DNA from: Apium graveolens
Taxonomy: Eukaryota > Streptophyta > Magnoliopsida > Apiales > Apiaceae
Assembly (NCBI RefSeq): GCF_009905375.1
Contig: NC_133648.1
Location: 22,189,884 to 22,253,883 of the forward strand
Reading direction: 5' to 3'
DNA length: 64,000 nucleotides
In this document: piece by piece, positions 20,201 through 30,403 of the stretch
Layout: each line of letters begins with the position of its first letter
Numbering within the stretch: position 1 is the first letter of the stretch
The notes under the pieces: model-generated
The model's input: the letters and a program-made list of their open reading frames with translations, nothing else
The model's database searches: none
What the model was told of the DNA's origin: nothing
Made by a program: the position numbers and the translations under genes

Positions 20201-22724
20201 ACATCTGTATTCAAAATGAGGTCAATCAATATGGCCTCCAAAAGATAACAACGGTTGTCCGGTTTTCTTGCCTAATTTGGTAACGATAACAAGGATGTTC
20301 TGGAAGATATTGGTCGTGTTCAACGTGAACCTCTTCTTAATAATTCCTTATTTACTTTTGTTGTTTATCTCAACAGTCACCTCAATGTTGGGATATCTTT
20401 CATACCTGGCGTCTCCCTTTCTGGGTATCAAGCCACCGATCTTAATTTTCCTAATTTCTTACTTCCTTGTCTCCTCAGTCTATCCGCGTCTCATTATTTA
20501 TCCTTCGAATTATCTCAAGGTTTCCTCGAATCCTCCCAACTTACAGGGGATAAAATATATGTATCTCTTATGCCCTCAACCATCAATTTTAACTCATGGT
20601 GAATCACCCTCATCCTGACAAATGCATACTTTTCTATTTCTATTGCTACGAGTCTTTAGGGTTTCCTCATACCCAACTCCCTTATCATACCTCAAACTCT
20701 ATTGCCTTTATATTCCTTTCCACTTCAGTTTCTTTTTATTTTCCTTTCTCTTATCATTATTTCATGAACCAACACAACATAGCATTGATTTCAAACATCC
20801 CGTCATTCTGGATTCGTGTCCTCAGAACGAATCTTGATAACTTTTACAACTTAGATTCATAATTTATCATACTCGTCTGCCTTTGTTCTGACTCTAATAC
20901 TTTTACACTATCTCCATAAACTTGGGAATTACTTTCCCGAAAACAATTGACTGAACTTAAATCAGTTTATTATAATCTCTTGCTTCATGCCTTCCTTGGC
21001 CTTTCACCAGCGGGTGGCCTCTCTCTTAGGAGGGTAAGTGACAAAAACAGTCTTTTGTGATTCGTCAATCATTTAGAATTTCAAATGATTCCTATATTTC
21101 CTTTAGCCAGGCTCTTGCCTCGACTGGGTCAACCTGTTCCTTGGAACTCTGAGAGCTTAGCGATTTAAAGGTCATGAAAGAATTTCCTACCGCATTGTTT
21201 CCTCAAGGTGGTGGTTGGGGATAATAGTCTAAGTTCTTTTTTTTTTGACAGGTCCATGAATTGCCGTATAGGAGTACCGTCTCGGGTCTCCTTTCCTTAC
21301 TCGGCTTTCTGTTTCCTTAGTATGAAATGTTTCATCCTTCTCCCATCCTTGGGGTTATCTTATACGTTAAAATCCTCATTTTCCACTTCATTATGTTATG
21401 GGTTCCTTCTATCTTGATGGCGTCCTCCCTGACTATCACATCTAGGGTTTGCTCTAAATCTTATTCCTCAAACTAGCTTTCATCTAAGATTTCATCTTTA
21501 AGCTCTTGAACGTTTGGAACTCAAATTCTGTAGGAATACCTCATTATTCCCTTATCATTTTTCTCGGTATTAATCTTTTATCTAATTGTTGGCTCTCTGC
21601 CTTCATTCATCACTTTTTCTGGCACAATATGTTCTTTTTCCGATAATTCGGACTGTATAGCAATCTCAAACAGCTTTTCGGTGCCGGCTCCGGTTACCTT
21701 CACTTCTATTTCCATTTTCTCAAAATCTCTTATAAACTCTCCCAAAGACATTATCATCTTGAGTCTCTCCTTTTTTTACTAAGGGCACCAGCCACCACAT
21801 TGGCTTTCCCCGAATGATAAAGAATCTCCCAATCATAATTCTTGATTAGCTCTAACCGCCTCCTATGGCGTATGTTGAGCTCTTTCTGCGTGAAAATGCA
21901 CTAGAGCACTTATGGCTTGTGTAAATCTCGCACTTCTCTCCATACAAGTAGTGCCTCCAATATTTAGGGCAAAACTATTGCCACGAGCCCAAGCTCATGG
22001 GTGGGGATATCGAATTTTATATTCCCTTAATTATCTTGACGCGTACGTGATTACCTTGTTGTGTTGTATAAGAAGCACCCTAATTCCTTATGCGAAGCGT
22101 CACTACTCATCACAAAATCTCCTTTTCCATCCGGCAACGCCATCATAGGGGTCGTCACCAATCTTTGCTTCAGTTCTTGAAAGTTGTTCTCGTATTTCTC
22201 TGTCCATTCAAACTTCTCAGTCTTACGAGTAAGCCGTGTTAAAGGGGGCTACTATCTTTACAACTTGAACGAACCTCCGGTAGTGACCGACCAATCCTAC
22301 CTCTGGTAGTCGACCTAACCATGGTCATCAATTCATCAGTGGTCCTTTATTCATTCTTGTCAGGATCCTCCATGGGATCCTCCTCAGCAACTATCCCTTC
22401 TAGGACAACATCCTCAACCGCTACATCCTCAATATGAACATCATCTGATCCCGCGTTAGGACGCTCTATCGGATCCATAATCTGATCTCCAATAAGTAAT
22501 AAAACATCATCGCGTTGTTGCTCCTCAACCTCAGGGTTCGGAGTCCTGCTACCATATACGATAACGAATTACGCTTCTATCGCTACATTTATAAGGGTTC
22601 CCATAAGGGTTTTAACTGTCGGTGCTACGTTAGGTAGCCCAACTATGAACTTGGAAAGAGTTCTTATTATCTTAGTGAACTTATTATCTTAACGTCACAT
22701 CATCTCTGAGGTTTATAACGCTTA
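17218..22724 (-). pseudogene. Element C internal region: fossil, rearranged gag-pol
   Basis: No long frame survives, but reading the minus strand against element G identifies blocks. From the 5' side: leader (~22720-22330); end of RT, RNase H and start of integrase (~22320-21480, a first and better preserved copy); gag (~21470-20850); a poorly readable middle expected to hold protease and RT (~20850-19600); a second RNase H (~19600-19400; traces of the [11 protein letters not shown] and ADALS motifs); integrase (~19300-17800); and the GKLSPR segment plus chromodomain tail (~17720-17250). Numerous stops and indels break every block. The pol segment upstream of gag is out of order and duplicates part of pol. 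The product would have been a chromovirus gag-pol; nothing functional can be made. Confidence 0.8.
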
Positions 22725-22736
22725 GCTCTGATACCA
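22725..22736 (-). other. Element C primer-binding site (initiator Met tRNA)
   Basis: TGGTATCAGAGC on the minus strand, four bases inside the 5' LTR: the complement of the 3' end of plant initiator tRNA-Met. The sequence after it, GAAGTGGTATCAGAGCTAAGCG, closely resembles the corresponding site of element G. Confidence 0.92.
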
Positions 22737-22740
22737 CTTC

Positions 22741-24824
22741 TGTAACACCCCCAAATCTGGGGTCGGGGATCCGGGTTGTCACGAGTTCCATTTCCCTTAA
22801 TAACAACCAATCTTAATAAACAATTAACTACTCTGTAATGTGACCCCACAATAAACACACACACCACAAGTTATAGTCTCAGAGATGAATACTCAAAAAA
22901 CACAAATCCTTATATTCCACAATTATAAACCGTTACACCTTAAAAGGGTTCTGAATAAATTTACATATTCCTTGCCATTATTACAATTCATATTATACAT
23001 AAGTCTGGTTCATCAATAGTTGAAAACCTAGCCTATTGGTAGCTCCTACCTCAGCTACGGCGGCATCAATGCTTCCAGAAGATCGCAGAACGTTTTCTAA
23101 CCGCTTGCGAATCGGGAGCTTGGTCCTGTTCATCTTTTCTATCTGTTGTTGTGTGATGAAAGAAGAAAGCAAGGGTGAGCAGCAAGCCCACCAAAATAAT
23201 ATGTATAATGATTAACAACATATGAGCCTTCTCATAGTACTCATGAAAGTCTTGGTCAAAAGAAATGAACCAAGTTTGATATCTTAATGCGACCAAGTCG
23301 CAAATTATTCAGTATATATATACATATATACTTTTCACAATCTTTGAAATCTTCTGACATGTATAATATGCACAGAGTTCCAGTTTATAACTGTATAAAA
23401 ATATCGTTGCAAGGTGATCTCATATATCTAACCTTGTCTCAACATTTTTCTGAAAATCTTTGTCATTCATAAGACAATCATTAACTAGATATAAGTTTAA
23501 AAGATGAAGTTACAAGATACTCCAATATAGTTATATCTTTTCCGAATACTACTTGAACTACCACCATTCAATGTATAAATAGTTCATCCCATAGATTAAG
23601 CTAAAAGATAAAACTTGTATAGAATCAATCTTTAAAATATCATCAAAATAAAATGAAGTTACGAGATACTTCATTTGATGCAAACATCATTTTGAAAACT
23701 TGACCCTACCAACACTCAACAATCGCCCAATCGTAGCCTTTCTATCGAAGTGCTCTGGGTAGTGTTGCAGAAATATCCAATTGGATGATGAACTCATTAC
23801 GGGAGTTTGCCGCGCCAGGAAGACCACTTACGATGATCAGTCGTAGTAGTACAACCCCGCCATTTTCTACATGTAGAGGAGAACCTGTCGGATTTACTTG
23901 TCAACCGAACACTGGACTCCTAAGGAATGGACCGTCTTAGCGGAACTTCCAGGCCATTTTGGGCCAATATAATAAGGCTGGGCCGGCGCCACTCGACCAC
24001 TTACGCCACTCCTAGTTCAGATGAAATCCATGACTCTGAAACGTAAAGCTCGTTCCCCCTTTCCCTAAGTAGAAACTTGTTGATACGGCTCCACCAAGAA
24101 GTCGTATCTAGTTGGAAAGGAGAACTCACCGATATTTCCCAGGCGATGCCTGTTAATGGATTAACTTGTTCCAAGAATTTTACTTCCCGAGTGTTGGGTA
24201 AGTAATCAAAAATTCTTTTTATCAAAATAGCAACCTTGTTGCGAATATACAATACACCACAGAGCCGGATCCCTCAAGTTTTAAGCGAGTATTTAAATCT
24301 CCTTCGAAAGGAGGATCTTAAATAAAAAAAAACGAGCTTTGGGATCCGCTCTAACTTTTAAAATCATTTTGAAGACTCGCAAAACATTTTTAAGAATGTT
24401 TGGAGTGATGCTGATTTAATAAAATAAATCAGTCCCAATATATTAGGAAATATCTGAATATTATTATTTAAATAATATTCTCATAAAGAATAATCTTTAT
24501 AAAAATAATTGAAGTAGAAGTTTTAAAACTTATACTTGCAATGAATATTAAATAACCAAAGATATACTTATACGAAAGTATTATCTTTAGTTGAATAATC
24601 GAAAATAAGTTTGATTATCGAAACATTATTCTTTAATAAAATAAAGAATATTATTTAATAAATAAGCGGAGTCATAAGTCCTCGAATGAATATTCAAAAT
24701 AATATTCATTAATAAAATAAACGGAGTCATAAGTTCTCGAATGAATATTCAACTAATATTCATTAAATAAAATAAAGTTATCGAATAAACCTTATTCGAT
24801 TGATAGTTTTGAAAACTATATCCT

Positions 24825-24875
<51 letters not shown>

Positions 24876-26975
24876 CTCGGGAATATTGACTCCCGGTTTA
24901 GAAAATATCCACCTTTGGGTCCCCTATACTAATGGTATATGCAAATTACCGCTTATCTCTAGCATAGGTATTATCAACTGCATCAACAAGTATATATGTC
25001 AAGAATACGAAACAGGCATGCATATATACCATATCACATGCTACAATATATCGCAAGAATTTGCTAAATAACCATTATGCATCTATCACAAGATAATGCA
25101 TATACACATATACATCACAACAACAGTTATACGGGTAGAAAACTTGCCTGAGTGCTCCCGGATAGACTTAAGCTTAGAGTGGGTCCGATAACCTATGAAC
25201 AACAACATAAGTCGGAATTAAACCCCGATCGCTTAAGAAACTAGACTTTAATCATTTAGAGTCCTAACGTTCGCTTTCGCGCTTAACGATTCACTTAAGT
25301 CGCTCGAGTACTCTCGGTTCCACCATTTTTAATAAATTAACCATTAAGGGTTTTAAGGCGATTCTTTCGCGAGTACCTTACCAACTGCCTAATCCACTTA
25401 ACATAATTGTTTCATACCCCAATTATTCCTTTAAGGTCCTTAACCAAGGTTTCAAAGTAAGGCGAAGGGTAATGGTTCGGTCGCGAAACACCGTTACTTA
25501 AAACGGTCGTTTCTCCTAAACCGTACATCGGAATCAAACGAACTACATATCAAAACGAAGCTCGTAACATGAACTATCTAAAAATGGAAATGGTAAAAAC
25601 CTTACAGTGAGTTCAAGGGTTCTGATGTTAAGAACAAAAACAGTCTACGGTAAATCGGGCATTACGACGGCTATGTTTACGCGATTTCCCAAATTTATAC
25701 CATTCCAAATCAATCCACAATTCAACCCACAATCACAACCCAATCAAAACTCCATCCATACCTCACCATAACAGCCCCAACAACTCAACATTACCAATTC
25801 ATACTTATTTCGCAATTATAAACTAAGAGTTTACTTAAGTTCATTAACTAATAACCAAGACTTCCAACTCCAAAAATATCACAAAACCAACCAATCTCTA
25901 AACACACAATAATCATGCCTCTCATCAACTAAACTACTCATAACAAGCTTTAAACATGATTACACACCCATTACACTAACCCATCATCTAAACATTAGGA
26001 AATCTAAACAATAAAACTTAAGACTAAGATCATGAAGAGTTATACCTTCCTTGAAGCTTTTAATCCATGAAAGATCCTTGGAATGCCCATGGAAGCCTTA
26101 ATCTAACCTCCTACAAGCTTGATCTTTCAAAGAAATCAAGAACACAAAAATTAATTTCAAGAAGTACTATTCACCATCTTCTTCCTTGATTTATAAAAAA
26201 AGATTGGCTTGGAATTAGAAGCTTAAACTTATAGGAAGTATGTAACTATCCATGGGGAAGCTTAGATAAATACCTTGCCAAATAGTAAGTGGTGGAGCTT
26301 GGATCTTCATTTTTTTATAAAAGAAGCCGAGAGCTTCATGAAGAAAATGGAGGGTTTTGTGTTTTGTGATTTGTTTTGATTTTCCTTGGTTGTTTTTGTT
26401 TTGATTTTGGTTAATTACCTTATTAACCTTGAACTTTGTGTGGTTATCATTCATCCACACCTCCTTCCCTCCTATGTCATGCTTATGTCACTTTGTGATG
26501 TCATCATCCCTTACTTGCCCTCTTCTTTTTGGTTAGATGACCTCATCATCCCTAACCTCCTTGATTAACTTCCTAATTGTTTGCCTAATGACCGCTGATC
26601 TGTTATACGGTTCACTTAACTTTCGCTTTCGTTTATCGTTTGAGGGATCATACCCGGGATCTTATTACTTGGGTTTCCTTAACCTTTCTCAATACATTAT
26701 AATCCTTTTATGATCCTCTCTTATAATCCTTTAATTTAAATCCTTTTTATCCTGTTACCTTATACTCAATTCTTTCCGTATCTAGTGGATTTCCGGGAAA
26801 AATCAAAGTGTTCGGAATTGGATTCTGACGATCTTTACATACATATAGAGTACTAATAAAATCTCAGAATATCCATAACAGAACCCCTACATAGTGTGGC
26901 ATGAAAAGTTTTCTCATTCAGCAAAAACACTATTCATAAGGGTTTCAAAAATTTCCAAAAATTGGGGTTATTACA
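22741..26975 (-). repeat. Element C 5' LTR (right copy), uninterrupted
   Basis: 4,235 bp from TGTAACACCCCC to GGGGTTATTACA. A long TA microsatellite lies at 24822-24872. It serves as the empty-site reference for the element T insertion in the other LTR. The short frames inside are not conserved as proteins. Confidence 0.93.
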
Positions 26976-26980
26976 AAGAA
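26976..26980. repeat. Right target-site duplication of element C (AAGAA)
   Basis: Mate of 2285-2289; integrase coding of element A resumes directly after it. Confidence 0.93.
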
Positions 26981-27720
26981 CGATCCAGACAATCGAGGAC
27001 ATGTTACGTGTTTGTGTTATTGATTTCAAAGGAAGTTGGGATGAATATTTACCTCTGGTAGAGTTTGCTTACAACAACAGTTATCATGCCAGCATTGGGA
27101 TGCCACCCTATGAAGCCCTTTATGGACGCAAATGAAGATCTCCAATATATTGGGACGAAATAGGAGAACGCAAGATACTTGGACCTGAACTGGTACAGCA
27201 GACAAAGGAAATTGTTGAAATTATTCAGAAGAGATTGATAGACGCACAAGATCGTCAGAGGAAATATGCAGATCAGTCAAGGAAAGACATGGAATTTGAA
27301 GAAGGAAGCTTGGTATTACTGAAAGTATCACCATGGAAAGGACTAACGAGGTTTGGAAAGAAAGGAAAGCTGAGTCCAAGATATGTCGGACCTTTTGAGA
27401 TCCTAAAGCGCGTTGGCAAAGTAGCTTACGAGTTGGCATTACCACCGCACATGGAGCACATTCACAATGTTTTTCACGTATCGATGCTCAAGAAATATAA
27501 TCCAGACTCCAGGCATGTAATAGAATATGAGCCAATAGAGCTTCGGGCAGATTTGTCATATATAGAGAATCCGATAGAGATTCTAGAGGAGAGGGAGAAA
27601 GTATTGAGAAATAAAGTGGTAAAGTTAGTAAGAGTATTGTGGAAAAACCCAAAGGTTGAAGAGTCAACCTGGGAGTTAGAAAGTGATATGAGAGAAAAGT
27701 ACCCTCATTTGTTTTCTTAG
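26981..27720 (+). pseudogene. Element A pol, 3' part: end of integrase and chromodomain-like tail
   Basis: The sequence continues the integrase of 1-2289 just after the catalytic glutamate region, with [16 protein letters not shown] and the GKLSPRYVGPFEIL (GPY/F) segment, then a tail with ENPIEILEERE, LVRVLWKNP and ESTWELESDM that is the chromodomain of Tekay-type elements. A TGA at 27133-27135 replaces the Cys codon in the RKCRSP motif, so the only long open stretch starts afterwards, about 27235. Stop at 27718-27720. The tail is thought to direct integration to chromatin. Confidence 0.9.
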
Positions 27721-27740
27721 GAGATTCTGAGGACAGAATC

Positions 27741-27757
27741 CTTTTAAGGGGGAAGGA
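27741..27757 (+). other. Element A polypurine tract
   Basis: TTTTAAGGGGGAAGGA directly before the TG of the 3' LTR. Confidence 0.8.
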
Positions 27758-28539
27758 TGTAATATCTGGGATATATTGCGTAATTATTTTGCTATTAAAT
27801 AATTATTATGTGAGTTCAGTATCTATTCTGTGAGTTAATTGTTAAATGTTATCTGTACTTGGATATTCAAAAATAATATTAATTGAGTATTTTAATTTTT
27901 ATATGTCCAAAATAAAACATAGATGATTGTCATATCTTCCTAATTATTTTTATGTTGATTTATGGATTTATAAGGATCATATGAAATTTATAAAATCTCT
28001 TTCCGAGTATTTAAAATCTATTTTATAAAAACGGGAACCAACCGACGTCAACCGTTATTACGTTTTTTGAACCAGAAACTCTTCCGAGAACTCCTTCCTA
28101 ACCTAATTATAATATTCCGAGCATATTCCATGTTTCGACTTTTTCGATTCGGCGTACGGTTTGTCTTGCGCGGGTCCCGGCGCAATATTTTCGATACAAT
28201 ATTCGTTTCGGTAAATCAATAAAACTCGTATTTTCGATAAACGGGAGCTTTAAATTAAACTATCACAATTATCACTTCGTAATACGTGTAACCAGGCGCT
28301 GAGACCAAGACCGCAGTACATATTGTACTTATTTGGATAATTATCCTGAAAACTGATACCGTTCGGATCAGTTTTTACAAATAAACGTACCGTTTTATAT
28401 CCGGAATGATCCAACGGGATACTAATATTCCGTAAATATAAATAGCCTTTTTCCGTATTTTATTTCGTATCAAAATCATTTGCAGATAGTTAATTTTATA
28501 ATTTTCAGATAAAAACCCTAATTACATAAACTGTTCTAA
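27758..28539 (+). repeat. Element A 3' LTR, 5' part only
   Basis: Begins TGTAATATCTGGGATATATT. Its first ~650 bp align in order with the start of the element D LTR at 34641, including TCCTAACCTAAT and a TTTCGACTTTTTCGAT segment. It contains a TATA-like TAAATATAAATAG at 28433-28445 followed by AAAACCCTAATT near 28512. It stops at 28539 without a CA end, at a direct join to RNase H coding sequence. Confidence 0.75.
28433..28445 (+). promoter_or_regulatory. Candidate TATA box in element A LTR
   Basis: TAAATATAAATAG about 680 bp into the LTR, a plausible U3/R boundary. Based on motif and position only. Confidence 0.4.
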
Positions 28540-30365
28540 GTCATTGCCTATGCATTCAGACAATTAAAACCTCATGAACAAAAGTATCAAGTCCATGATC
28601 TGGAGTTGGCAGCTATAGTTTTTGCATTGAAATTGTGGAGGCATTATCTATATGGAGAGAAGTGTGATAGTTACACGGATCATAAGAGCTTAAATTATAT
28701 ATTCACTCAGAAGGACTTGAACATGAGACAAAGAAGATGGTTGGAGTTAATCAAGGACTATGATTGTTCCATCAACTATCACCTAGGTAAGGCCAATGTT
28801 GTAGCTGATGCCTTGAGCAGAAAAGAGAGGCTAAATATGGTACAGATTGCAGAAGAGTTAGCACGAGACTTAGAAAGAATGGAAATTAAAGTTCGAGTAC
28901 CAAGAAAAGGTAAGGAGCAACTGTATGAGATTATGTTTCAATCAGCATTGATGGATAAGATTAAAAGACGTCAAGAAGGAGTTATAGAGCAAGAATTGGA
29001 TAACCTAACAGGAGACGAACTATGTACCCAAAAGGATAACCAAGGTATGTTTAGATTCTCTTCTAGAATTTGGATCCCCAATATAACGGAATTTAAGAAT
29101 AAAGTTTTACACGAAGTGCATAATTCTCGGTTTTCTATCCACCCTGGGAGCACTAAGATGTATCTAGATTTGAAGAAAAACTTCTGGTTGCCAGGAATGA
29201 AGAAAGATTTTGCAAATTGGGTTAGCAAATGTCACGTGTGCCAGACGGTAAATTCAGAACATCAAAGGCCAAGTGGATTGTTACAGCCCCTAGAGATTCC
29301 CCAATGGAAATGGGAAGAGATTGCAATGGATTTCATAGTGGGATTGTCAAATACGAGAGCCAATCATGATGCTATTTGGGTAATCATCAACCAATTGACA
29401 AAGTCAGCACATTTCCTCCCAATCAACGAAAGGATTTCTTTGGAAAAGTTAGTTAAGTTGTATTTAGATGAAATAGTGACCAAGCATGGAGTTCCTGTGT
29501 CCGTTGTATCAGATCGAGACCCAAGATCCAATTCAAGGTTTTGGACTAAGTTTCAAGAATGTCTAGGAACCAAGCTAAATGTGAGTACCGCCTATCATCC
29601 TCAGACCGATGGTCAGAGTGAGAGAACCATCCAGAATATAGGAGATATGTTGCGGGTTTGTGTTTTATATTTTAAGGGAAATTGGGATGAACACTTACCA
29701 TTAATTGAATTCTCGTACAACAATAGCTATCATGCCAGCATAGGAATGCCGTCTTATGAAGCCATGTATGGACGCAAGTGTAGGTCACCATTGTATTGGG
29801 ATGAAGTAGGAGAGAAGAAAGTGTTAGGTCCTGAGCTAGTTCAGCAAACCAAAGATGCAGTGGCGTTGATTCGGAAAAGCTTGGAAGCAGCTCAGGATAG
29901 ACAAAGAATGAATGCCGATTTACATCGAAAAGATATGAGCTTCGAAGTGAGATCACTGGTATTGTTGAAAGTATCACCTTGGAAAGGATTATTTTAATTT
30001 GGTCAGAAAGGAAGCTCAACCCCAGATATATAGGGCCATTTGAAGTTTTAATGAAAATAGGAAAAGTCTCTTACGAGATAGCGTTTCCGCCGCAGTTGCA
30101 GCATATCCATAATGTGTTTCACGTATCCATGTTTAAGCCATATATTCCTGATTCGAATCAAGTTATAGAGTATGAACTGATCGAGCTTCAACCAGATTTG
30201 TCCTATGTGGAACAGCCAATCCAAATTTTAGATCATAAAGAGCGAGTCCCTAGAAATAATTCAATCCCCATAGTAAAAGTGCTTTGGAGAAATCCTCAAG
30301 TAGAAGAGTCTACTTGGGAGTTAGAGTCAGACATGCTTGATAAATATCCTCATTTGTTTAGTTAA
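28540..30365 (+). pseudogene. Element B pol fragment: RNase H, integrase, chromodomain (broken)
   Basis: Open from 28540 (a TAA sits at 28537-28539) to 29997, then in another frame from 29979 to the stop at 30363-30365. The first part holds the RNase H half with [15 protein letters not shown] and VVADALSRK, then integrase with [24 protein letters not shown] and DGQSERT, so the catalytic D, D, E positions are present. A small deletion near 29985-30015 (in the KGLxRFGQKGK segment) shifts the frame before the GPY/F motif. The last part ends in the chromodomain tail (PIVKVLWRNP, ESTWELESDM). No start codon belongs to this fragment; it is the 3' part of a longer polyprotein. Confidence 0.88.
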
Positions 30366-30387
30366 GTCAGATTCTGGGGACATAATC

Positions 30388-30403
30388 TTTTTAGGGGGAA
30401 GGA
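30388..30403 (+). other. Element B polypurine tract
   Basis: TTTTTAGGGGGAAGGA, one base different from the tract of element A, directly before the LTR start. Confidence 0.75.

Larger units (their letters stand above)
2290..26975 (-). mobile_element. Element C: decayed Tekay-type LTR retrotransposon with 4.2-kb LTRs
   Basis: The element runs TGTAACACCCCC to GGGGTTATTACA and is flanked by AAGAA on both sides. It lies on the minus strand: the initiator-Met tRNA primer site is beside the right-hand LTR (minus strand, 22725-22736) and the polypurine tract is beside the left-hand LTR (17205-17217). The right copy (5' LTR in element orientation) is 22741-26975. The left copy (3' LTR) is 2290-3109 plus 13801-17204, split by the Tat element T. 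Interior 17205-22740 is a fossil. Sequence blocks in the LTRs match the LTRs of element G in reverse complement, so C and G belong to one family. Confidence 0.92.
1..28539 (+). mobile_element. Element A: Tekay-type Ty3/gypsy retrotransposon, host of the nested insertions
   Basis: The element enters from the left edge, so its 5' LTR, gag and most of its protease are outside the window. It provides pol at 1-2289, is interrupted by element C at 2290-26975, resumes at 26981, ends pol at 27720, and continues through a polypurine tract into part of a 3' LTR (27758-28539). The RT, RNase H, integrase and C-terminal chromodomain-like tail match the Tekay (Del) group of plant chromoviruses. A frameshift, a nonsense codon and an altered RT motif make it inactive. 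It is the oldest layer of the nest. The right boundary is the point where LTR sequence abruptly becomes RNase H coding sequence of element B. Confidence 0.85.
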
